A DNA stretch of 64,000 bases from Coprinus comatus (taxonomy: Eukaryota > Basidiomycota > Agaricomycetes > Agaricales > Agaricaceae): the NCBI GenBank assembly GCA_034638255.1, contig JAWPGT010000003.1:372001-436000 (forward strand). Direction: 5' to 3'. The position numbers were made by a program, and so were the translations under genes. Below the pieces are notes generated by a model, which made no database searches, was not told where the DNA came from, and worked only from the letters and a program-made list of their open reading frames with translations. Shown in pieces: positions 1-14,665 of this stretch. Within the stretch, counting starts at the first letter, position 1; every line of letters starts with the position of its first letter.

Positions 1-1933
1 ATCTCTGGTGTCAAAGCCATGCCTCGGACGTCATCCTTGTAGTGAATCTGATCCGCGCATCAGCAACAATGTTTTCCCATGAAAAATGAAATTCAGAGAA
101 ACTAACCTTGACACGGATTTTCATGAGTTCGTAGTACGCATCTTCATACTCCCCACTAACATATCCCTCTTCTTCTTCCTCATATGTACTTTGCATACGA
201 GTGCGTTGGGTAGGTCTCCTTTGAGGTCCTTTCCTCCTCATAGATCCGTACGAGCTCGGCGCATAACTACTAGCAGGCGGCTCACTGCGTGGTTTTCCAG
301 GATTAGCACTCCCGTTATTTCTTGCCCAGGCGGCAACTCTATCATTTGGCGCAGCTTGAAGTTTTGGTACTTCAGGTACCGATGCCGAATCACCGTAGGA
401 ATCGAGGTAATCGTCATAAAACTCTGTGAGCCGGGCATTGGATGCCGACGCTGATACCAGAAATAAATGAATTATAGTTTGATGACAGCAACAAAAGTTC
501 CTTACCTTTCGGTGGTGGCGCCGGTGCGTTGTTAGGAGAGGAGGTAGAAGGTGCCGGTGCCGCAGATGAAGGTGCACTTTCTGCTTTCCTAATGCTCAAC
601 CCTCGAACAGGTCCTCCAATTCCTGTACCTGGAGAAGGACGACCTGGTGTGATTTGAGTTGGATTCCTGTTCAAGTTGGGTTCTCCTGGAGCGTTTGGCG
701 AAAGGGAATTAGAGTCGTTTCCTGGATTGGTGATCTCACGAGCATTACTAGGAACCGCAAGTGCTGTCCTTGCACGTTCGACAGTAACCACCGGTGGGGT
801 GTTTGTTTCTATGACAAAATAAGAATAAGAATAAACCAAACTTGGGAGTAATATGAACGCACTAGTACCAGGGGTTACTGTTGGCAAGCTAGCACTCCTC
901 GCGACACCTGCATTCGCATCTGGACGATCAAGGTAAACATTCGTAGGTGTGATTCCTTGTTTCAAACGAGTAGAGCCGGTGAAGGTGGTGAAGGCATCAT
1001 TTGGGTCAGCGGCAGCAACAAGCACCTGACCAAAAAAGCATCAGAAGGCAAATAGAAAAAACAAGGTAACATCAATCCAGCAAAACTCACAGGTTGTCCC
1101 AAATAATCCTTTTGCGCAGCATTCTTCATTTTTTTCTCGGACGGACGATACAGGATACCGACGGGCTTGAAATATGTTTAGCACACTTTCCCCATATGTA
1201 TGAGGATAATAGGATAACTTACAACACTGAAAACCATGTATCCTTCCCCGCGGTCCCGGATGGCCTCATCAATGACCTTATGATCATCGATAGCTTTGTC
1301 GCGACTAGCTTCCTGCATGTCTGCCATACCATCTGCGTCCCTTCCCATATAAATCAATGAAAGACCTTTATTGTAAAGAACCTCAGCCGAGTACAATCGG
1401 AACTTTAGACCCAACTGCTCATAGTTACTAATAAAAAAAAACACCGATACGTCAGCGTGGGGCTTAGCAACTCAAACTGCACAACGAGCTCACATATCCT
1501 GATTTCCCCTGAGATAGAATAACGCCTGTTCGAAATCCTTATGCGCCAAATCATAACGAGAGAGCAAAAAATTGGAGACACCGCGTTGGAAATACCTAAT
1601 TTAATTGCCATCACAGTGAGCAACAGGACACACCCAGAAAATAATTATGAAGACGTACGCAACAGCCAAATACTGATCCAATTGTGTAGCCTCAAGGAAG
1701 CGCTCGACAGCGGCTTCATGTTCTCCCAGGGTCGCATAAATGAGTCCCATATTTGTGAGGATTTTTGAAGAGTCGGCAATCCGCTACAATGACGACCCTT
1801 ATCATTAACACCAGCTCCAAGGAAGTAAAGATTAGAAGCTCACCGAGAAAAGGTCCAAAGCCTTTTCGAAATCCTGCTCATCGTACGCCTTCAACGCAGC
1901 AGCCCAAGTTTCCAATTCAGCTTTGAGAGACAT
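1..1933 (-). CDS. noxR: NADPH oxidase regulator NoxR (p67phox-like), 3' end outside window
   Basis: NoxR is the cytosolic activator of fungal NADPH oxidases; it works with Rac to drive superoxide production in hyphal development. The start ATG at 1933 opens MSLKAELETWAAALKAYDEQ, the usual fungal NoxR start. TPR repeats follow over roughly residues 1-140 (for example ILTNMGLIYATLGEHEAAVE), then the p67phox-like helix YEQLGLKFRLYSAEVLYNKG. A PVGILYRPSEKK segment comes next, then a long Pro/Ser/Ala-rich linker, and the first strand of a PB1 domain (KIRVK joined by an intron to IHYKDDVRGMAL) at the window edge. At least seven short introns interrupt it; clear donors lie near 1842, 1493 and 508. 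The rest of PB1 and the stop codon lie to the left of the window. Confidence 0.9.
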
Positions 1934-2618
1934 GATGACTGTATGATGTAAGTTCTCGTTCTTAGATTAATCGGGCGTTCCTGACGCAATATAGGGGTAG
2001 GTACTTGAAAAAAAAAAGAAAGTGTGTAGAAAACAACAGAAAAAACGGGGGGAAAAAGAATAAAGGGAAAGGAAAGAACGAGACGCAGTCTCCGAAGAAG
2101 GCTTGAGGACAAGATTGGGACTGAGGTGTACAATATATGTCTGATTGTCGACTGATATGTCGTCGTCAAGAGGGTTGCTTCGGCATTTCCCGTATCCTTG
2201 TTTCTCCCTTTTATCAAGAGCCACACCAGACCATCGGACAATAACCGCAAAAAACAGTATCTACTGGCCCCGTGGGCCTGTCCAGAGTACACAAAACCAT
2301 TCTCGTCCTGCCTCGACTTTGTCGTTGGAACCACGTCGCCATCACTTTCTGTTTACGCCGGTAACCAACTGTCAACTGAATATGCTACAACACTGCCAAA
2401 AGGTTCACATCAAAGTTTGTAAAGTTGTTCACACATGGTGTTACTGTGCATCATGATGCCAATTTCCATCATTCGATACAACACAAGAGGAACTTGGGCG
2501 GAACGATGTGGGCGCGGGCGAGAATAAATTACACTGTCCCAACCAATGATCTAAAATTAAAACTAAGAAGTCAAAGTAACGGTATGTACTATTAAAAAAA
2601 TCCACTCTCAAAAGAAAA
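1934..2618. other. Intergenic spacer between DRS2 3' end and noxR 5' end
   Basis: This holds the 3' flank of the flippase gene and the upstream region of noxR, which lie in tandem on the minus strand. A/T- and purine-rich tracts occur around 2005-2060. Short open frames exist in several phases but none has splice structure or a recognisable product. I see no RNA gene or repeat. Confidence 0.6.
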
Positions 2619-5600
2619 CTAGTATCCACTAGGCCGCGCATCTGCCTTAGAAGTATCGTACGCACGGATGAGTTTTGCCTGGTCTTGTTTGGCATTTTCC
2701 GTTTGACTGAATGCAAAGCCACGATTTCTACGCATGCGTTGTACAGCGCGTACTTTCTTGATAGCCTTTTGAAATCTATTCTATAGTTAGTACCCTCAAA
2801 GCGCCTCATGAAGATTGAACGTACTGTTCTTGACGTGGCCGATAGTCGGGTATATTATATTTCTGTAGTTCTTGAACAATGTGATATGATGATGGCATAT
2901 ACGTCCGTCGGTAACTAAGTGGCAATTCAGTTTACAGGAGGTCAGCGGTAAGTAAGACTCACTATTTCCATACAAAATCTCTCGCAAGACAAAATATAGG
3001 TATGAGGAGAAGGACGAAATAGAACACCCCATTTGTCCATAAATTCGACACGATACCACGGTATTCGGTAGAAAATCCAATTGCAGGAGCCACAACGGCA
3101 TAAAATGGCAAGAATAACATCGTAAATATGAACGACCCAGGAATAGCTGTATGAATTATTAAAAATTTTGGTATCATTGACAACCTAACATTAAGTTCAC
3201 TCACCAGCAACGGTGTATTTTGTCCAAATGCTATGAAACAGATTATTATCACGCATAATGTATAATGCAATGATGCTTACTCGGATATCAGAGCTGCTTT
3301 TCCAAGGACCGTTAGAAGGACAGCAAGGTATAAGGTTGTACCCCAGAACCAGTGTCCACTATCCAAACCATCAGCTAGTTTGAGATCTCCCCAGAATAGG
3401 ATCACAGAGAAACCATAGAGAACCTATTGAATGGCAGGCGATTATGTTACCAACGGCGAAGAACTAGATCACAGCCAAGGCTTACAATACTATGATACAA
3501 AGCGTTCGCAACCCACAACCAGAATGATGTTTTTGTGAAAAACTCATTCTTTTGCCCAAGAATGTAGAGCTGTGGATACCGATCCAAAAATCGTGCCGAC
3601 ACAAACTGATCAAAGATACCGATAACGAGTGGTGGCAAGACAGTAAACACAACGTTGTATAACGACAGTGTCCACGACTCGTATGCAATTTGTCCGGAGA
3701 AATTGTTGAAGAAAGAATACTGTTACTATCATAAGCCTTTTTCTCCCACAATATAATAGCCCTATGACTTACCCAGAATTGTGTCATGTACAAGACAATA
3801 TTCTTATAGAATGAGTCTAAAAAGGATTAGCCATTACTATGAGGTCCTAAATGAGAGAACGTACATAAAATTAACTTAGATAAACGACGATAACTCCAGG
3901 CACCATGAACGAGAAGAAGTTTCTTCAAAAATCTGAACTGGGAAATAGCAACGTCGGCGGAGCGAGCGGCTTGCAATCCCTGAAATAATATTAATCCATA
4001 TCTCCTTCAATAGATGAACATCCTTACCTCCACGCCAGAAATACCAACACCAACGTGTGCCGCCTGAATCATACTGACATCATTTGCACCATCACCGATT
4101 GCAAGCAAAATAGCTTTCTGATTTTTCTTGACGAGCTTGACAACGAGCGCCTTTTGTAGTGGTGATACACGACCTAGCAGTTGTCAGAGTAACCTCAATT
4201 ACGGGTAGGGGGGTACTTACAACATATAACAGCTTTACACATGATGGCAAGTTCAAGGAACGTTTTTGACAGCTCTTTCTCCAACGCAAATGTCAGACTT
4301 TTCCCATCTGAAAGGCAATGTCAAAAAGGGAATAAATTATCCAATTACACCCGCATGCCTATGATTAGTGCCAAGTCTTCAACATCCCCAGAGTTCCTTT
4401 GGTTCTTGATCGCGGACAATCGTTTTGTCAAAAATTCTTGTGTATCCTGAGCGTTCTCTTCGTTGACAATCACCTAACATATGGCAATTAGTGGATATAC
4501 ATCTTCTGGTTTTAATAACATCATACTAAGTTCATTGATTCCGATATCAGGCGACAGGACATTCCAATATTGATAGCTGTTTCTTGACGATCGCCAGTTA
4601 ATACCCAAACCTTGATGCCCGCCATCTGCAACGTATGGATTGTATCTGGAACACCATCTTGCAGTTTGTCCTCAATAGCAGTAGCGCCAAGAAGGAATAA
4701 ATCCTTCTCGATTAGCTCTGCGGCCTGGTCAAGTGCGTCACCACGACCATTGATTGTAGCAGCTGCTTGATTATAGATAGTCAACCATTGTTGATACTCT
4801 TCTTCGGGGATATCACGGAAGGCAATACAAAGTGTCCGTAGACCTTCCGTAGCGTAGTCTTCGAGATGGGCCAGGGTCTTCTCGGTATAGGGCTGGTTCT
4901 TACTCAAACGTTCCACGATCACCGTATCTGCGCCTTTAGTGTAAATCTTGATTTTTCCATCAGGCCCCCGTACAACCGTTGACATTCGCTTCCGAGTCGA
5001 GTTGAATTCGCAGACATTCAAGATCTCGTACTCAAGATCTTGACCAAGTACATTAATAAACACTGATTTAGGCTTCCGTGTCTAATGGAAAAATAAGTGT
5101 GTAAAAACAAACAAAAAAGGATCAAAGAGTCGGAAAAGCACATACGTGGAATTTAAAACCAAGCAGCTCAGCACCCGAAACTAACGCAGCTTCATCTGGA
5201 CTGCTAGCTTGATACACCATTTTCCCATTCTTCACCTCGGGAATTACCGTGTGACAGACAGCAAGCAGAGTGAGAAACTCGACCACGACTTGCTTTTGTC
5301 GTGTTTCTTCCGATACTATGCTTGAGGAGGGCGTATATGATAACGAATTACCGCTTTCAGTCAACATAGTCCTCATTTCCGCAAATGTTTTCCACCCTTC
5401 TTGACCTTCAGATCCTTCTCGCTTTGATTCATCAACAGCCTCTGCATATGCAATACCCCCAATACTGCAACATTGGAACTCCATCTCATTGCAAGTCAAT
5501 GTTCCTGTTTTATCACTGAAGACATATTCAATTTGACCAAGCTCTTCGACCAATGATGAAGTTCGACACAGTGCAGGTGTATCAGTCTTAGCGTAGTACA

Positions 5601-7428
5601 TATCCAAGTCGGAATTGATGAGCTGCGCCTGCTGAAATTTGACAACTTCCATAGTGACGATGAGTGAAATTGGGATGAGATTGTTATAAAGAATGATGAA
5701 AGTCAGAATATCTGAAACAACAAGCCAATAAAACTTTTATTCTCAAATCCATTGAATGATACAACATACCTTCAATGAAGCCACGAGCTGTACGAAATGC
5801 GGAGTCAAACTCAGATACACTTCTCAATGAGCTCTACTCACCTCGGCCACTTAACGATGTCGTCTCGAAGAGATACCATTGTTGATTGGAAAAGAACCAT
5901 GTGCGGATGCTGCTACCTATAGTAGACCCGATAGAGAGGGCTAGAAGAAGTACAAAGAGGAATACGATTTGAACATTGACTTGTCGTTCGACAGCTGTTC
6001 GTTTGATGGGAGCAGCACTGTAAAACTCGTTGAATACGAGTGGAGCATAAGCAGCAAATGGACTCACGTTGCGTTCCTCATAAGCTTTGTCTCGTGGCCC
6101 GTGAAGACGGTAATTCCATATGTCCAAGGCGTATTCCTGATTTGTGCTCCACGTAAAAGTAATTGATCAGGACCAATGGGTATTTGTTTGGGAGTTCCAT
6201 GTTCTGATAGTAGTTCTATTGTTCCTTCGTATGTGTACAGCGAATTATTGGGGTGTTCTGAGCGAAGAGATCCACGAAGTCGATTCACGAGCTCGGGTGA
6301 TGTTAGATGTGAGGTTTGTGGAGATCCTTGCTTGATTTTGAGATTGGTTTCCCTTTGATTCATTAGCGACAAGTAGATGTTGTCCAGACACTAACTCACC
6401 CGTCGAGATTAGATGTTTCAATGTAACACAGGCCTTCAGGTTCACTTGAGCTGATGAGGATCATATCTGCGGGAATGAAATCATCGCTCTCTAGCCGCAC
6501 AACATCTCCAACCTGAATATCCTTCCATTTCTTGGAGGTAAAGCCAGCATGTTGAGTCATGACCTTTGTAGTTCTGGAATTGAGCTCAGAATCAGACTGG
6601 TGCCGTTTCTAGATAGTTTATAAGATATAAGATGCCAATCCATTCAAACAAACGGTTCAACATACCAAGTCTTCTTGAACCTCTTTGAACGCAGAAGCTA
6701 AGAGAACCACCGCCAGCGGTGCAATTGTAGTATATCGATTCGTTGGCGACACGCCGGGTATTTGCTGGATACATGCGGTGAACAAGAAAAATAAATTGGC
6801 ATACTTGGAGAATTGTTCTATTTAGAAAAGTTAAAATGCACAAATATCACTAAGTGCAAACGTACATACCAAAAAGGAACTTGGGCGCGAATGTCATGAG
6901 GTTGTATTTGCTTGTTGAAACAAAATTTGAACAAAACTCTGCATTGGCCGCACTATTATTCAACGCAATCAACCGCTCCCCAGTTAATATCTTCTCCCTT
7001 TTCCACGGCCATTGCCATTTCCGACGTTTGGACTTTTGCGCAGCAGGTGAGGTAGGTGATTGTGTGCCAGGAAATGATTTAGAACCTGCGAACGGGGCCC
7101 GACCAGATGGCGTCAAATCGTCATCGTCAAAATTCCAACCTTGGGGAGCACCCTCTCCTAGTGTAACTTTAGAGTGGCCGGCAGGAGCAGCAGCTGAACG
7201 GCTCAAGGGAAGCCCACTCTCCTGTGACTGCATGGCTAGCGGTCTACCAAATGCGGAGTCTGGGGCATTATCATCGTCATCGTCGAAGAAAGGGTCCAAC
7301 AGCTGAGGACTGGCTTGTTGCTGAGTATTGTACGGGCCGGCCGACGGAGGATAACCGTTATTGTTTGTAGGTTGGTACTGTGCTGCGGGATTCGCAGACG
7401 ATACTAGTCGTAGGAAGTCGTCAGTCAT
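2619..7428 (-). CDS. DRS2: P4-type phospholipid-translocating ATPase (Drs2-like flippase)
   Basis: It flips aminophospholipids to the cytosolic leaflet of Golgi/endosomal membranes, normally with a Cdc50 partner. The ATG at 7428 starts a disordered N-terminus with an acidic DDDDDN run, then the P4 entry motif GERLIALNN and the first membrane span. Key parts in order: the DGETNLK actuator motif (split by an intron near 6390), the phosphorylation site DKTGTLT (5494-5514), [11 protein letters not shown] for nucleotide binding, the [10 protein letters not shown] hinge motif and GDGANDV (4076-4096), then six C-terminal membrane segments. The C-terminus ends [19 protein letters not shown]...RPSGY with a TAG at 2619-2621. 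That RxxxFSQ tail with an AYDT box marks Drs2 rather than Dnf or Neo1. Many short introns are present. No break was seen and the length is normal for the family. Confidence 0.93.
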
Positions 7429-7657
7429 GTTGACCGCAGAGTGGGTCTGCGTAAGCCAGTGGAATGGTCGCTGCGGGATATGGCTATGTTGAGATTATTT
7501 GGTTGCAAGCTGGACGCAGTAGTCCACAAGCTCTTGCCAAGCACGCCAAAACATTGCTAATTGGTAACAATTTGAATTATACTGCATGTACAGAAAAAGG
7601 TCCATGATGTAAAAACTAAAAATGACTACAGAAAATTAACGGGTATGTACGAAAAAC

Positions 7658-8564
7658 CTAAACCTTGTTAGTGTTGTTGTCATAATAACTGGCAGCGTGG
7701 CCAGTCATCGGCGCGTCGTTTCCATAAGAGTTAGGTGCATCAGAGTAGGGATACTTGTAGGAAGGTGGCTCATTCAATGGGTGATGTTCTTCGTTGGGCA
7801 TAACAGCAGTGTAGGAAGGTCCGCTTGTAGTGGTACGTGAACTTATCATCTCGCGATCAGCCTTCTGTTTCGCAAGGCGTTTAGAGAAGTTGTGTACGAC
7901 ATAACAAGCATCTGCAGAAGATTGATATTAGACTCGGGGTCGCACACGCATAGATACATAGACAGGGACTTACAGCCAACGATTACAATAGGCAGGATGC
8001 TGGAAACGTACACTGACCACACGGGAGCATCAGCATACTTGTCAAGGGCGTTGCAGTATTCGATTCTCGTTTGGTTTGTTGAGTCACCAATACACTCCGA
8101 AGCATCGCGATGTCTGAAGCGATAAAATTGGACGATAGAATAGATTCCGGCAGCAATTTGAAGGGAGAAGGTGATATAGAGGAGTGTCAAGTATGTCCTC
8201 ACAAGACCATTTTTCTTGAAAATGGCACCAAAGAACCTAATTGTGTGGTCAGCCCCCCATACATGGACGCCAGTTAAAACACTCACCCAAGCAGACCGAT
8301 GACTGCAGCAAAAGTGTAGATGGCCCCGATGACGATCAGAGCAATCCCGAGATCGCGTGTTGTTTCATTAACTACGAGAAAGCAATAAGACCACTGGTTT
8401 CAACTTTTGAGGAAAGATAGATACTCACGGACACCGCGATCATTCGCTAGCCACATGAGCCACCAGACCAAGCCGCCGATGGCACCACATAGTAGAAATT
8501 GGATGAGAGTAATGACAAGGGTACCAAATCGAAGAGGAAGACAACAACAGAATTTTGCACCCAT
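7658..8564 (-). CDS. Four-span membrane protein, MARVEL/tetraspan-like, unknown role
   Basis: Unrecognised but well supported. The ATG at 8564 gives MGAKFCCCLPLRFGTLVITL, leading straight into a membrane segment. The N-terminal Gly and the CCC cluster suggest lipid modification (inference). Three more hydrophobic segments follow, including FGAIFKKNGLVRTYLTLLYI and VYVSSILPIVIVGC, with a Cys-containing loop between spans 3 and 4 (ECIGDSTNQTRIEYCNALDK). The cytosolic tail is Tyr/Pro/Asn-rich (PPSYKYPYSDAPNSYGNDAP) and the protein ends NTNKV at 7658. At least three short introns are present. The four-span layout with a PPxY-type tail resembles fungal MARVEL-like proteins that bind Rsp5-type ubiquitin ligases, but no specific function can be given. 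Confidence 0.75.
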
Positions 8565-9282
8565 TGTGAAATGAGAGATCGATGAAAAATTGGCTACCCG
8601 AAAAAAGTAGGAAGGAAAAGATAAGTAGAAGCAAAAAGTTGGTTGCCTAACATTTATACTCGACTGGGGCTATTGAAACCGCACTGAAGGAATGCATCAC
8701 AGCAACATCACAGCCTCCGCAAGGCCAGCGCGCGGACACTGCCAGACCGTGAACACCGCCATCGATATATCAGGAATATTGATCACTTTTATCATATTGT
8801 CTAGGGTCATATAAGGGTTTTTACAAATCTTTTAGGCTTAGCAACCACAACCCGTTGTAACAGACACTGACCACCGTAGGTCAACCTCCTGTCCGTCCTG
8901 TGTTACAGCCTCACCTTAAAAATACACAAGGAGTGAATTTCTACTTATGTAAAAACACACACACACAGAGGAAATTGACTGTTGACGTCACTAGTGACTG
9001 CCGGATTAGACTAGTAGACAATTTCTGAAACAATTTCTTTGAAGCTGCGCAGGCAGCAGCACCATGCCCTATCGACATCGGAAATGCAGGGGTGTTCATA
9101 TAGTGGTAAAGTCCGATATAGATATACAGGATCTAGAAACTGTGTAGAAGTGTCCATATTATAGGAGTATAAATTAACGAAAACGTGCTTTTTAAGGAAA
9201 TAAACAATAAAAAAACAAATTCACTACCATTGTACAGTACTAAAAGGGACAAAAGGCAAACAGCGCTGGTACTTATGACCTG
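8565..9282. other. Intergenic region, no gene seen
   Basis: This contains the upstream region of the tetraspan-like gene and the 3' flank of the next minus-strand gene. The only regular feature is a short AC microsatellite near 8955-8967. No splice-joined open frame or tRNA-like fold was recognised. Confidence 0.6.
8955..8967. repeat. Short (AC)n microsatellite
   Basis: A run of six to seven AC units follows an A tract. It is a simple-sequence repeat with no evident role. Confidence 0.7.
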
Positions 9283-10236
9283 TTAGTATGGGCGCGAAGG
9301 ACCTAAAGACGCAATTGGACGGCGATTTCCCAAAAGTACTCCAGTCTCCAACTCGGAATCATCGTTTATAGCTGTCCTTGAATATGCTACTGAATGCAAT
9401 GTAGAAACATTAGAGTCAGACCCTCTTAATGGCACTGTGTCCGATCCTGTTCCACAATTTTGAAAGTATCCAGCTCTCGTCCATAGAAAAACAGGAAAAC
9501 CATCAAAGCTGTGTACATACGAGGGGCCCCCAATTAGGACGGAGGGTGATATATGTGCGAGTGCGGTAGCTTACCTGTTTGGATAAGTGCTTCCACACCA
9601 AACACCATCCAGACAAAAATTAAGGGGATTGTTTTGAATTTAATAACATGTTGACATTCATCGCTCACACTGTCATCTTCTTCGTCAAGCTCTGCTAAAC
9701 ATGCGGAACGATGACGCGCGAAGTTCTGGAATGTTATCAAGTACCAGGTGCAAATTCCTATATGACCGATCCAGACAAAGCCCTGTGCTCTATTGAAGTT
9801 TTTCATGTAACGCCTTTTCCCCAATGCACCGTGCAGTCTAATATTCAATATTTTGAATAAGAATCGCCGAGTACGAGTGGCAAGATAAAAACACATACCC
9901 TACTAAAGCAACGAACGCAGCATAACACTCCCAGATAGCCAAGCCTATCGAACTTGTAACAAGAGTCTTTGAGATCTCATCCTCTAAAATGTGTGTAAGG
10001 AAAACATTGTTGCAAAAGTCTAAACGCTTACTGTGATCCTCGCTATGTACAATAAACCACCACAACCATGTGCCATAGGCCATGTTCAACCCCAGCTGCA
10101 AGATTAATAAAACAACAACCCCGAAGTAAACAGGTATAAAACAGAGAGTTTTCTTGGGCATAAATGCGAAATTAGAGGGTGGAGCTTGTGTAACAGAGGA
10201 AGCGGCGTTGTAACTTGAAAAAGGCGTTAAGTACAT
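9283..10236 (-). CDS. Multi-pass membrane protein of unknown function
   Basis: The ATG at 10236 gives MYLTPFSSYNAASSVTQAPP. Four hydrophobic segments follow: LCFIPVYFGVVVLLILQLGL, SSIGLAIWECYAAFVALVG, WIGHIGICTWYLITF and PLIFVWMVFGVEALI. Introns fall near 10,000 (possible), 9897 and 9574. The 3' end depends on the acceptor used. An acceptor at 9474 (101 bp intron) opens a frame that continues through GSDTVPLRGSDSNVSTLHSV to SLGPSRPY and the stop at 9283-9285. The nearer acceptor (about 65 bp intron) gives a shorter tail ending at 9426. I favour the long version because 60 further codons stay open. No family was recognised. Confidence 0.6.
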
Positions 10237-11520
10237 AATTTTACCCGGCTGTAAGCCGGAAGCGTGGATGAGGACACGACCAGTACACGACCCTCGTCCA
10301 GTGCCGAGGAAGAGTTAGACTCGTTTTGGCTTACAACCCTTGAACATTTGTATTGAGCTGACTCCACAAATTGTTGTACGGCAGCATCGGGACGGTTAAT
10401 GACAATGATAGTTATAACTAGTTACGATAACCAGTTATTAATTATAACCTGTAACCATTGGTTAGTATGGGAATTTTGATTGTAAGGGGGTGGTCTCCGA
10501 ACAAGTCGCTACGACAAACCCTCCCATCAATTTTAGGGTTTTACTAAAACAAAAATTCACACAAAAAGTTTGGGCAAGGGACAGGTATCCCGCTAGGAAA
10601 ATTAGGGCAATGTGGATTAGAGTACTATGCGATGCAGTAGACAGACTACAGTCAAAGACAAAGACGGTCAACGTGTGTTCACATTCATTATTTGATTTTG
10701 GATGACTGTTGAAGCAAATTCGACTTTAATTGCATCATCCTCTGTTCCCTCTTCATCACCGTTCATATCAATATACAGCATCTCATATACAGAACAAGTG
10801 TTCCTACAAAAAGAAGAGTCGGGCACCCAATCTTACTATCTAATTGCTTATCAATATGATACATGACACATCTCTCGTACAGCACTTAGACTTGCAGTTT
10901 GGTAAGAATCTCCAATGATCAACTCATGCATGTAAGTTGTAGCTACTATTGAACAACAATACGTGTGGCTCAAGTCGGGGTCCATCTTCTGTATTTGCAA
11001 TGGCCCAAAACAAAGCCGTATTCCGCACTCACGTGGAGGTTAACAGTCATTAACCATAACCAATTCGTTCGACTGCGCATGTTGTATCAGATATGAATTC
11101 TTGAATATGCTTCTTAAGGTATCAGTTAAGAATCTCCATGAATAAACAATATTTGTACCCAATACCAACGGAAGAAGGAAGTCGAGATTGAGCTGAGCCT
11201 CTGATGGTGAGTTTGAAGTGATCTATATATAACCACCGAGTACCGCATTCGGAAGTCTCCGTGATGTGTTGAGATTATACAGAAAGTTGTACTTATATTC
11301 TTCGTAAAACACGGAGGGCGCTGAGAAGCAAAGGAGGAACAGCCGAGGATACAGGATTTGCAAAGTTACTTGAGCTAAGCGTTGAGCGTTGATTGCAGGG
11401 GCGATGCAAAGAGATCAGCCCGATCTCTCACAATCCATATTTGCCTATATTTATCATATCGATATATACCTGTCCAACTACAGTAGCATAAGCTTTCTCC
11501 ACATTCCCCCATCGCCACCA
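10237..11520. other. 1.3 kb intergenic region, divergent promoters
   Basis: This separates the minus-strand membrane protein from the plus-strand MAP kinase, so it should carry both promoters. TATA-like stretches (GATCTATATATAACC near 11,220 and ATCGATATATACCTG near 11,460) precede the kinase. A cluster of GTTATAAC/TAACTAGTTA/TAACCATTGG motifs near 10,410-10,465 is AT-rich and partly palindromic. No coding exon or RNA gene was found. Confidence 0.55.
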
Positions 11521-13372
<1,852 letters not shown>

Positions 13373-13646
13373 AGTTTGCAATAATCTTCTATATTCGAGT
13401 GCGAATCTTTCTTTTATCTTGTCTGTGCTTGTGTTGTACGAAAGGTTATTGACTCTTTTCCTTTTCTTTGGTTCTCTGTACTGTGCCTGTATATTCTGTA
13501 CTGATATTCCTATGCCAACCTATCCCCTCATTGGAAGATTATTCTTGTCATTCGTCTTGGCCCATTCTAAGTCCATTGTGATATATACCTTCGTCAGTCC
13601 GTCTAAGCTCCCCTCTTCTAGCCAAACCATCTCCACCCTCTGAAAC

Positions 13647-14504
13647 ATGACAAACCTGCTCGCAACTTCAAAATCCGGTGATGATTGGACGCAAAAAAAT
13701 CTTGCAGATTATCGTATCAATGTCACCAATACCTCTTTCCAAAACTTCTTCCCCCAAACCAATATCTCCTCTCTTCCTCCGTTGCCTACATCCCTTGAAC
13801 CCTTCATATCCACTCAAACACGTACCCAAGCACCCAATGACGCAGTCTACAAATTCCTACATTACCTAGATTTAGCACAAGGTGGTACAGGTCCAGGGCT
13901 CGAACCTGAAGAAGTTGCAGTAGACGTCTTCGCTGATCGTCTTATGCATCTTCTTGCATATGACCAAGGACGTAGACTTATCCTCACCCGTCATGGAATT
14001 CCAGCTCGATTTTGTGGAATTCAATACAGCGTAACGACGGATGTATGCGTGTGTGATGAAAATGAGATTATTCTCTTGTTATTAAAGGACGACAAAACCA
14101 GACGTCATGGTTCCAAATCCCGAGAAATCAATTCTGGTTTAATCAGTTCCAAGCCTCATTCACGTATTCATCATGGAGAAGCAGAGGCAGTTTTGATTGC
14201 TAGCGCTATATCTGCATTCCAGAGGAATAATTATATCAGAGAAAAGATAGGACACAGCTTGTTAGAGGAGGAATGTTTCCCTGGAATTGTGATGGCTGGG
14301 ACTTTGCCCACGTTTTACCGTGTCAAAGTCACAACAAAGTTGAGCCAAGCGGTAGAGGCAGGCACGCATATGAACACACATACAGAGGTTCACAAGTTGC
14401 TTGTGGAATTCCCGGGCCCAAAGGAGGAAGGAATGACGAACGTGGAGAACCGAAAGGTATTGTTGCAGTATTTCTTGGCTTTCAGAGCCTTCTTGTTGTA
14501 AACG
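13647..14504 (+). CDS. Intronless orphan protein, possible PD-(D/E)XK-like fold
   Basis: A single 284-codon open frame runs from the ATG at 13,647 to the TAA after RAFLL. The middle has a strand-like run VCVCDENEIILLLLKDDKTR, then GEAEAVLIASAISAFQRNN, and later FPGIVMAGTLPTFYRVKVTT. The arrangement (acidic residue, hydrophobic strand, then a K-containing strand, then an E/Q-rich helix) recalls conserved Agaricomycete orphan proteins and could be a PD-(D/E)XK nuclease-like core. That is inference from pattern only. There is no signal peptide or membrane span. It starts 275 bp after the MAP kinase stop on the same strand. Confidence 0.7.
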
Positions 14505-14665
14505 AAATAACGGCCAATGTAAATGATATGGTTATAGCAGATCCTTTGTAAAACACAATTATGTACATATTCTCAATCAATTCCACAAGATATACAACAA
14601 AATGAAACCTAAATAATAGTAAATCATAGCACCACTCCTACTCCCAGTACCCAACAAATACTTCC

